28,820 nucleotides of DNA. It comes from JBOHDX01 sp050700835. Lineage in GTDB: Bacteria; Actinomycetota; Actinomycetes; Propionibacteriales; Nocardioidaceae. The notes below the pieces were generated by a model. The model ran no database searches, was not told the origin of the DNA, and was given only the letters and a program-made list of their open reading frames with translations. The stretch is from positions 1 to 28,820 of the forward strand of contig JBOHDX010000100.1 of NCBI GenBank assembly GCA_050700835.1, given 5' to 3'. This document shows positions 22,907 to 28,820 of this stretch, one piece after another (position 1 is the stretch's first letter; each line of letters starts with the position of its first letter). A program made the translations under genes and the position numbers.

Positions 22907-23482
22907 GTGATCACATCTGCGGGCCGACGACTGGCCACCGGTGCTCGACTCGTTGGCGCGGTGCTGGCCGCGACGCTGCTCGTGGCGGCCTGCGGCAGCT
23001 CGTCCCCGGGAGCGGGCACCTCCTCGACGGGCGGTGCCGCGTCCGGTGGCGGCGGAGCGTCAAGCAGCGGTGCCACGGTCGCAACGCACAGCGGCGCGGC
23101 CGGAACCTTCCTCACCGACGGATCCGGCAAGTCGCTCTACATGTTCGCCTCGGACACCTCGAAGAAGTCGAACTGCAGCGGCGCCTGCACGACGTACTGG
23201 CCGCCGCTGACGACGTCCGGGACGCCGAAAGCCTCCGGCGGTGCGACGAGCGGCATGCTCGGGACCGTCACCCGCAGCGACGGCACCAAGCAGGTCACCT
23301 ACAACGGTCACCCGCTGTACTTCTACGCCGCCGACTCGAGCGCCGGTGACACCAACGGCCAGGGCAGCAGCAACTTCGGTGCCAAATGGTGGCTGATGGC
23401 TCCGTCCGGGCAGCCGATCACCAGCTCCGGCGGCGGCTCGTCGACACCGACCACGTCCGGCGGCGGTGGTGGCTGGTCGTGA
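22907..23482 (+). CDS. Secreted lipoprotein with two Lipoprotein_15-type repeats
   Basis: The 191-residue product has a lipoprotein signal peptide (basic RRLATGAR, apolar core, LVAAC with lipidated Cys29), then a Ser/Gly/Thr-rich tether to about residue 60. Two copies of the roughly 45-residue 'secreted repeat of unknown function' (PF03640 type) follow: GKSLYMFASDT with a CSGAC pair and WPPL, then HPLYFYAAD ending near KWWLMAPSG. A Gly/Ser/Thr tail ends in GGGGGWS. Family members are surface-exposed and of unknown role. The stop overlaps the start of the permease gene (GTGA), an uncommon coupling of a lipoprotein to a permease. Confidence 0.92.
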   Translation: MITSAGRRLATGARLVGAVLAATLLVAACGSSSPGAGTSSTGGAASGGGGASSSGATVATHSGAAGTFLTDGSGKSLYMFASDTSKKSNCSGACTTYWPPLTTSGTPKASGGATSGMLGTVTRSDGTKQVTYNGHPLYFYAADSSAGDTNGQGSSNFGAKWWLMAPSGQPITSSGGGSSTPTTSGGGGGWS

Positions 23483-24708
23483 CACCGGCCGGTGACGGGT
23501 TGCTGCTTCGGACCCGGGGCAACCCGCCACCGGCACCACCGGCTGGGGCAGGGTTCGCCCGGCCGATCGGGCCGCTGGCGTTCCTCGCCGTCACCGTCGT
23601 GTCGTTCGGTGGGCCGCTCGCCCTCGCGGCGTTGTACGCACCCACCATCGTCGCGGACGCGACCGCGTCGGCCGGCTTCGTCGTCGTCGCGGCGTCGGTC
23701 GCGTTCGGGGTCCCGCTGCTGATCTGGCTGCGCTACTCCCGTCACGTCACGACATCCGGGGGCCTCTACGGCTTCGTCGCCGAAGCCGCCGGCCGCCGGA
23801 TCGCCCTGGTGCAGGCGGGCCTCTGGATCGCCAGCTATGCGCTGTACCTGATCTACACCACCGCCTCGATCGTCTACGACACGCTGCCGGTGGTGCTGCC
23901 CGGCGTCCGGCCGTACCAGCCGCTACTCGAGATCGCGATCCCGGTCGCGCTGGCGGCGGTGATGCTCGCCGGCCGCGGCGTCACGCTCGCGGCGCTCGGA
24001 GCGCTGGCGGCCGGGCAGCTGCTGCTCGTGGGCGCCCTCGCCGCAGTCTCCGTCGGTCACAGCGCTCCGGCCGGCTCGTTCGCGGTCCGGGCGCCGTCGA
24101 CGGAGCTGGGCACCGCGACCGGCCAGGTCGCGCTGTTGTACATCTGCGGCAGCCTGCCGCTGTTCCTCGGCGGCGAGGTCGCGCGGCCCGCGCGCACAGT
24201 GCGGCGTGGACTCGTGGGCGGCTACCTGCTGACTGCCGTCGGCGTGGTCGCGGTGGTGTTCCCGATCGCGGAGAACCCTGCGTTCAGCCGAGCCGCGATC
24301 CCGGGCATGGCCGTGGCGCAGGTGTTCTCTGGTCACTCCCTCGCGATGGCCGTGGGGCTCGGAGTCGCCGCGAGCGTCGCCGGGGTCATGTTGGTCGAGT
24401 TCCTGGCACTCAGCCGGCTGCTGCATGCGATCACGGCGCGCCCGGTGCGCAGCATCGTCGGCGCACTGGCGGCCGTGCTGGTGGTCTCCGCCCCCCTGAC
24501 TCTCGTGGACCCCGAGCGCTTCTACAGCGCCCTGCTCAAGCCATCGCTGATCGCGTTGTGGCTCAGCCAGCTCATCGTGTTCGTCGTCTACCCACGGTTC
24601 GCCGCCCGGCACGGCGGGCTCCGCCTCACCGACGTCGCGCTCACCGTGGGCGCCTCGCTGTTCACGGTCTACGGTCTCTACGCCACCCTGCAGCAAGCCG
24701 GCACTTGA
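23479..24708 (+). CDS. APC-superfamily amino acid permease-like protein
   Basis: The 409-residue product has about 12 apolar segments and the layout of APC-family transporters: PIGPLAFLAVTVVSFGGP in the first helix, TTSGGLYGFVAEAAGR in the helix 2-3 region, and a helix 6-like segment with LYICGSLPLFLGGEVARP. I chose the GTG at 23479 because it overlaps the lipoprotein stop (GTGA) and the residues further upstream are the antisense-like reading of the lipoprotein tail. The substrate is not predictable; amino acids or related cations are usual. The N-terminal cytoplasmic leader is Pro-rich and about 30 residues. Confidence 0.82.
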   Translation: MTPAGDGLLLRTRGNPPPAPPAGAGFARPIGPLAFLAVTVVSFGGPLALAALYAPTIVADATASAGFVVVAASVAFGVPLLIWLRYSRHVTTSGGLYGFVAEAAGRRIALVQAGLWIASYALYLIYTTASIVYDTLPVVLPGVRPYQPLLEIAIPVALAAVMLAGRGVTLAALGALAAGQLLLVGALAAVSVGHSAPAGSFAVRAPSTELGTATGQVALLYICGSLPLFLGGEVARPARTVRRGLVGGYLLTAVGVVAVVFPIAENPAFSRAAIPGMAVAQVFSGHSLAMAVGLGVAASVAGVMLVEFLALSRLLHAITARPVRSIVGALAAVLVVSAPLTLVDPERFYSALLKPSLIALWLSQLIVFVVYPRFAARHGGLRLTDVALTVGASLFTVYGLYATLQQAGT

Positions 24709-24730
24709 CGCGCCGGCTTCACCTGGCGCG
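24709..24730 (+). terminator. Possible short hairpin after the permease gene
   Basis: CGCGCC (24709-24714) pairs with GGCGCG (24725-24730) around a ten-base loop, beginning at the first base after the permease stop. Six G-C pairs without a T-run make it a modest terminator candidate. Confidence 0.4.
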
Positions 24731-24791
24731 GTTCTCGTCGCGGGGGGAGGATCGAGCCTGACCGAGTCCGCGCCCGTTCCGGGAGGCCACC

Positions 24792-26429
24792 GTGCGCAGC
24801 ACCATGCAGGACGTTCCGCTCACCGTCTCCCGGATCCGCGAGTACGGCACCACGGCCCATGGAGACGCGGAGGTCGTCACCGCGACCGTCGACGGTGTTC
24901 GGCGCCGGACGTACCGCGAGGTCGGCGAGCGGACCGCCCGCCTTGCCAACGCGCTTCGCGCCCTCGGTGTGGACGGCGACCAGCGGGTTGCGACCTTCAT
25001 GTGGAACAACGCCGAGCATCTCGAGGCCTACCTCGCCGTCCCGAGCATGGGTGCGGTCCTGCACACGCTGAACATCCGGCTGTTCCCGGAGCAGCTGACC
25101 TACATCGCCAACCACGCCGAGGACACCGTCGTCATCGTCGACGCGTCCCTGCTGCCTGTCTTCGCCAACCTGTTGCCGACGTTCGACTCGGTGCAGCACG
25201 TCCTGGTCGCCGGGCCCGAGTCCGACAAGGCCGACCTCGACCTGCTGGGGGAGTCCGGCCGGCACGTGGCGTTGTACGAGGACGTGCTGGCGGCCGCGGA
25301 CAGCGCACCCGACTGGCCGGAGCTCGACGAGCGGTCCGCGGCCGCCATGTGCTACACGTCCGGGACGACGGGCAGCCCGAAGGGCGTCGTCTACAGCCAC
25401 CGCTCCACCTACCTGCACTCGATGGGGCAGGCGATGGGCGACTCGCTCGGGCTGGGCCCGCGAGACCGAGTGCTGCCGATAGTGCCGATGTTCCATGCCA
25501 ACGCGTGGGGTCTTCCCTACGCGTCGATGATGGTCGGTGCGTCTTTGGTGATGCCGGACCGCTGGCTGCAGGCCGAGCCGCTGGCCCGGCTGATCGAGGC
25601 CGAGCGTCCGACGGTCGCCGGTGGCGTGCCGACGGTGTTCAACGACCTGCTTCGCCATGTCGACGAGCACAGCACCGACCTGTCGTCCCTGCGACTCGTT
25701 CCCTGCGGTGGCTCGGCCGTACCCCTCGCGTTGCAGAAGGCGTTCGCCGAACGGCACGGTGTCACCGTGCTGCAGGCGTGGGGCATGACCGAGACGTCGC
25801 CGGTGGCCTCGGTCGCGTGGCCGCCCGCGGCAGCCGAGGGCGAGGAGGCATGGCGCTACCGCGGCTCGCAGGGACGGCTGATGTGCGCGGTCGACGGCCG
25901 GCTCGTCGGTGAGGACGGCACCGAGGTGGCCCGCGACGGCACGGCGGTCGGCGAGCTCGAGGTGCAGGGACCGTGGGTGACCGCGGCCTACTACAAGGAC
26001 GACGACCCGGGAAGGTTCCGGGACGGGTGGCTGCGCACCGGCGACGTCGGCACGCTCGACGAGCACGGTTTCCTGGTGCTGACCGACCGTGCCAAGGACG
26101 TGATCAAGTCCGGGGGCGAGTGGATCTCCTCGGTCGAGCTGGAGAACGCCCTGATGGCGCATCCGGACGTGACCGAGGCAGCCGTCGTCGGCATCCCGGA
26201 CGAGAAGTGGCAGGAGCGTCCCCTGGCCTCGGTCGTGCTTCGCAAGGGTGCGACCGTGACGCCCGACCAGCTGCGGGACTACCTGGCCGAGTCGTTCGCG
26301 AAGTGGCAGCTTCCGGAACGGTTCGCCTTCATCGACGCGGTGCCGCGCACATCGGTCGGGAAGTTCGACAAGAAGGTGCTGCGCAAGCGCTTCGCCGACG
26401 GCGATCTGCCCACCCAGGCCGCCCCCTAG
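24792..26429 (+). CDS. Fatty-acyl-CoA synthetase (AMP-forming)
   Basis: The 545-residue product activates a carboxylic acid, probably a medium- or long-chain fatty acid, to its CoA thioester via an acyl-adenylate. YTSGTTGSPKG (188-198) is the P-loop, GMTETSPV the A5 motif, GWLRTGD the A7 aspartate region, DRAKDVIKSGGEWIS the A8 hinge, and Lys524 in SVGKFDKK the catalytic lysine. The opening TMQDVPLTV matches the AlkK/FadD medium-chain branch. GGAGG lies five bases before the GTG start; an ATG at 24804 is possible. Its TAG shares bases with the stop of the convergent gamma-glutamyltransferase gene. Confidence 0.94.
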   Translation: MRSTMQDVPLTVSRIREYGTTAHGDAEVVTATVDGVRRRTYREVGERTARLANALRALGVDGDQRVATFMWNNAEHLEAYLAVPSMGAVLHTLNIRLFPEQLTYIANHAEDTVVIVDASLLPVFANLLPTFDSVQHVLVAGPESDKADLDLLGESGRHVALYEDVLAAADSAPDWPELDERSAAAMCYTSGTTGSPKGVVYSHRSTYLHSMGQAMGDSLGLGPRDRVLPIVPMFHANAWGLPYASMMVGASLVMPDRWLQAEPLARLIEAERPTVAGGVPTVFNDLLRHVDEHSTDLSSLRLVPCGGSAVPLALQKAFAERHGVTVLQAWGMTETSPVASVAWPPAAAEGEEAWRYRGSQGRLMCAVDGRLVGEDGTEVARDGTAVGELEVQGPWVTAAYYKDDDPGRFRDGWLRTGDVGTLDEHGFLVLTDRAKDVIKSGGEWISSVELENALMAHPDVTEAAVVGIPDEKWQERPLASVVLRKGATVTPDQLRDYLAESFAKWQLPERFAFIDAVPRTSVGKFDKKVLRKRFADGDLPTQAAP

Positions 26430-27985
26430 CCTCTCGCGGCACCGGGCGACGGGACGACCACGGTCGCGCCGGTACGCCTGGGATCGGCCGCCGCGGACAA
26501 CCCGAGGACGGGCTCCCACAACGCAGCGGTCACGCCACCGAAGTACATCGAGCGGGCCGGGAGCTCCTGTCTCGGCATGCTGACCGCGGACATGTCGAGC
26601 CCTTCCTCGTGGTCGGCCACGCCCACCCCCGCGGGGTCGTCACGCCCCAGCCGCACATGCACCCGCGGGTGGTCGATCGCGTCGGCCAGTGACATGCCGC
26701 CGGCGAGTCCGGCGAGCACCTGCACGATCGCGGTGCTGATCCGGTCTGCTCCGGGTGACCCGATCGCGAGCACGGCACCGTCGCGCCGTCGGGCGACGCT
26801 CGGCGCCATGTTGGAGACCAGCCGACGGCCCGGGGGCAACGCATGCAGTCCACCGGCGTTGAGCTCCGGCTCACCGAGGCAGTTGTTGAGCCAGATCCCG
26901 GTGCCCGCCGCGATCAGCCCGGAGCCGTAGCCGGACGACACAGTCACCGCACAGGCTCCGCCCTCGTCGTCGACCGCGGACACGTGCGTGGTCGACGGCG
27001 CGCCAGGCAGTGTCAGCATTCCGGACGCCACCGCGTCAAGCAGATCCCGGGCAGCCGCGTCGAGATCGGTGGCGAGGTCGAGCCGGTCATAGCGGTAGCG
27101 CCACACCAGTGACTGGGCCTCGACGAGGGCGGCGGTGTCGGACGCCGTCCAGCCGCCCGTCGGTCGGCCGGCGAGCATGGCCAGCATCGCCGCCGCCGTG
27201 ACCCCGCCGACCGACGGTGGCGGGTTCGTGCCGACCTGCCACTCACCGACGTCGACCGTGAGGGCCGGCCGGACCACCGGCTGGTACGCCGCGAGGTCCA
27301 GGGTCGTCAGCAACCCCTCACCGGCGCGTACCGCTGCCGACAGGGCGACCGCGAGGTCCCCTTCGTACCAGGCGATCGGGCCCTCGCCGGCGATGACTTC
27401 CATCGCGTCGGCGAGGTCGGGCAGACGCACCTGGTGCCCCGTCGGCACCAGGTCGTCGCCGAGGTGCAGGGCTGCCGCGCTGCTCGGATCCCAGCCGAAG
27501 ATCGACTCGTGGACGAACTCGAGGTAGTAGCGCGACGCGATGCTCAGCTCGAAGCCGTCCCGTGCCACCGAGATCGCCGGTTGCCAGATCTCCCGCCACG
27601 GCAGCCGGCCCCAGCGTCGGTGCGCCACGCCGAACGCCGCCATCGTGCCCGGGGTCGCCACCGAGCCTGGTCCGATCGTCATCGTGACGCCACCGCCGTA
27701 GGCGGTCGTGATCTCCCAGACTCCGCGACCCCGTGCGTCATCGGGCAGCCCCCGACCGGGCATGTCGACCCAGCCGTCGACGGTGTGCGCGGCCGCCGCG
27801 TCCGGGGCGGCCACCGAGACGAAGCCGCCTGAGCCGAGCGACACGATGCCGGGCTCGTTGACCATCGTGACCAAGGAGGCCGCCAACGCCACGTCGACCG
27901 CGTTGCCGCCGGCCTGCGCGACCTGCTCGCCGGCCTGCGCCGCGGCCACACTCGGGGCCGCCACGGCCATGCCGCGCCTCGTCAT
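26426..27985 (-). CDS. Gamma-glutamyltransferase family Ntn-hydrolase
   Basis: The 519-residue product belongs to the GGT family, which self-cleaves into two subunits and transfers or hydrolyses gamma-glutamyl groups of glutathione-like or other amides. GGNAVDVALAASL and GSGGF are N-terminal signatures; STTHVSAVD places the nucleophilic threonine at Thr333, giving subunits of about 332 and 187 residues; GSPGADR and SNMAPSV are small-subunit motifs. No signal peptide is visible from the ATG at 27985, so it would be cytoplasmic, unlike periplasmic E. coli GGT, and more like the cephalosporin-acylase/YwrD branch. Earlier in-frame starts (to 28015) are possible. Confidence 0.92.
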   Translation of the reverse strand: MTRRGMAVAAPSVAAAQAGEQVAQAGGNAVDVALAASLVTMVNEPGIVSLGSGGFVSVAAPDAAAAHTVDGWVDMPGRGLPDDARGRGVWEITTAYGGGVTMTIGPGSVATPGTMAAFGVAHRRWGRLPWREIWQPAISVARDGFELSIASRYYLEFVHESIFGWDPSSAAALHLGDDLVPTGHQVRLPDLADAMEVIAGEGPIAWYEGDLAVALSAAVRAGEGLLTTLDLAAYQPVVRPALTVDVGEWQVGTNPPPSVGGVTAAAMLAMLAGRPTGGWTASDTAALVEAQSLVWRYRYDRLDLATDLDAAARDLLDAVASGMLTLPGAPSTTHVSAVDDEGGACAVTVSSGYGSGLIAAGTGIWLNNCLGEPELNAGGLHALPPGRRLVSNMAPSVARRRDGAVLAIGSPGADRISTAIVQVLAGLAGGMSLADAIDHPRVHVRLGRDDPAGVGVADHEEGLDMSAVSMPRQELPARSMYFGGVTAALWEPVLGLSAAADPRRTGATVVVPSPGAARG

Positions 27986-28125
27986 GGCAGGGGACGCTAC
28001 CGCGCCGCCAGGCAATCACGATCCCGGCCAATCCGCACCCGCCGTGACGGCGAACACATCACGTAGCACCCGGCGCATCCCCTGCCGGCGGAAGGTCGTC
28101 TCCCGTTTCGCGTCGGCGTCCATTC

Positions 28126-28148
28126 CCTGAGGTAGCACCTGAGGAGCA
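28126..28148 (+). repeat. Short imperfect direct repeat over the ribosome binding site
   Basis: CCTGAGGTAGCA (28126-28137) is followed at once by CCTGAGGAGCA (28138-28148), ending five bases before the ATG at 28154. Both copies contain GAGG; the second, with AAAGGA after it, is the likely ribosome site. Confidence 0.6.
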
Positions 28149-28153
28149 AAGGA

Positions 28154-28804
28154 ATGAAGATCTCAGACACCATTCGCCGGCTGACGCCGCGCACGGCCGG
28201 AGTCGCCCTCATCGGCGTACTTATGGCCGCGCTGGCGGCGACCGCCGGCCCTGCTCTCGCCAGCGGTGCTGGCGGGATGTCGATGTCCGGCGCCAACGCC
28301 GGCTTCGGCAACACCAAGGGCTGGTTCCAAGGCAGCACCGTGAGCCTGCACTACACGAAGGACTTCTTCTGCAGGAAGCCTCCGCGCAACAAGGCACGGT
28401 CCAACTGCGAGGTCGGCGCTCAATTCCGGACCGCCCCCAAGGGTCCCCGTGACCCGCTGTTCGTGGTCGTGCCGCTCGGCTTCACGCCCAAGCGGTCCAC
28501 TCTGCAGTGCCCGACCGCCGGGCGGTGCGTCGACCACCCGCGCACGATCAGCCTGGCCCGAGTCCTCGGACCCGGCACCGGCAACGCGCTGCTGCCGCCG
28601 CACAGCCACCTCATCACCGACCTGGCGAACGGCCGGTCCGAGTGGTGGGGCGTCTCGGTGATCGGGGTCTCCAGCCCCAAGGTGTGGAACCAGATCGTCC
28701 TGCACAAGAGCTACGCCATCGTGCAGTTCATGCGAAAGCACCACAACAAGCACATCACCGCCAACATCCCGACCAACCTGTTCCTGTACTTCTCCGCTCA
28801 CTGA
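28154..28804 (+). CDS. Secreted protein of unknown function with four cysteines
   Basis: The 216-residue product has a Sec signal peptide: basic RRLTPRT, apolar core at about 15-30, and likely cleavage after PALA at residue 36. The mature protein starts Gly/Met/Ser-rich (GAGGMSMSGANAG), then has two cysteine pairs, FFCRKPPRNKARSNC and LQCPTAGRC, probably disulfide-linked, and conserved-looking segments LPPHSHLITD and VWNQIVLHKSY. The C-terminus is His/Asn/Lys-rich. I do not recognise a family. AAAGGA just upstream supports the start. It stands alone, divergent from the gamma-glutamyltransferase gene, and ends 16 bases before the window edge. Confidence 0.85.
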   Translation: MKISDTIRRLTPRTAGVALIGVLMAALAATAGPALASGAGGMSMSGANAGFGNTKGWFQGSTVSLHYTKDFFCRKPPRNKARSNCEVGAQFRTAPKGPRDPLFVVVPLGFTPKRSTLQCPTAGRCVDHPRTISLARVLGPGTGNALLPPHSHLITDLANGRSEWWGVSVIGVSSPKVWNQIVLHKSYAIVQFMRKHHNKHITANIPTNLFLYFSAH

Positions 28805-28820
28805 GGCACGGGGGTGGGGG

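Noticed and set aside
24678..26519. 613-codon leftward open frame opposite the acyl-CoA synthetase
   Set aside because: The sense strand encodes all adenylation motifs; the antisense product has no domain and runs into two neighbouring genes.

Overview
The window is about 70% GC. Its genes have strong G/C third-position bias and frequent GTG (and one TTG) starts, and several pairs overlap by 4 nt. Gene content (sucCD beside a DUF6350 membrane protein, a small B12-binding protein, an M23 peptidase, pcrA, PspC proteins, a DevR/DosR-type regulator, an ECF42-type sigma factor with a YCII partner) points to a chromosomal segment of a high-GC actinomycete. The sucD/sucC - B12-binding - M23 - pcrA order recalls Nocardioidaceae and relatives (from memory, not a search). 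I see no rRNA, tRNA, CRISPR array, insertion sequence or phage gene. No gene-free stretch exceeds 300 bases; the longest gaps are 399-618 and 6082-6351.

Layout. 1-2445: the 5' part of a DUF6350 membrane protein (-), then a divergent 608-aa protein joining a sigma-factor-like cytoplasmic part to one membrane helix and a large extracytoplasmic part. 2448-4589: a hairpin terminator, then sucD and sucC (-). 4749-5636: an epoxide-hydrolase-like alpha/beta hydrolase. 5680-6081: a small cobalamin-binding protein (-). 6352-7221: an anchored M23 peptidase. 7257-9734: pcrA (-). 9770-11330: an Aur1-type PAP2 membrane enzyme overlapping a PIG-L deacetylase. 11394-15397: an envelope-stress-type module, with a LuxR-type regulator and a PspC-fused histidine kinase (-) divergent from a PspC/toastrack-like membrane protein, a 66-aa membrane protein and an 88-aa PspC protein. 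15455-18963: a 40-nt palindrome touching the start codon of an ABC exporter heterodimer whose two ATPase domains have decayed in complementary ways. 19089-21074: a small cupin convergent with a DevR/DosR-like regulator, whose cognate kinase lacks its N-terminal sensor. 21182-22796: a YCII (DGPF) protein and ECF42-type sigma factor, preceded by a matching promoter candidate. 22907-24708: a lipoprotein translationally coupled to an APC-type permease. 24792-26429: an acyl-CoA synthetase. 26426-27985: a gamma-glutamyltransferase homologue (-). 28154-28804: a secreted four-cysteine protein of unknown function.

Central metabolism (sucCD) and DNA repair (pcrA) sit among regulators and envelope functions. 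Three regulatory units stand out: PspC-kinase/LuxR regulator with PspC membrane partners; DevR-like regulator with a truncated kinase; and ECF42-type sigma with YCII. The observations I would check first are the asymmetric ABC exporter with its start-site palindrome, the sigma-like transmembrane fusion between sucD and DUF6350, and the truncated DevS-like kinase whose broken 5' end carries a candidate ECF promoter. All functions are inferred from reading the sequence; nothing was searched against a database.
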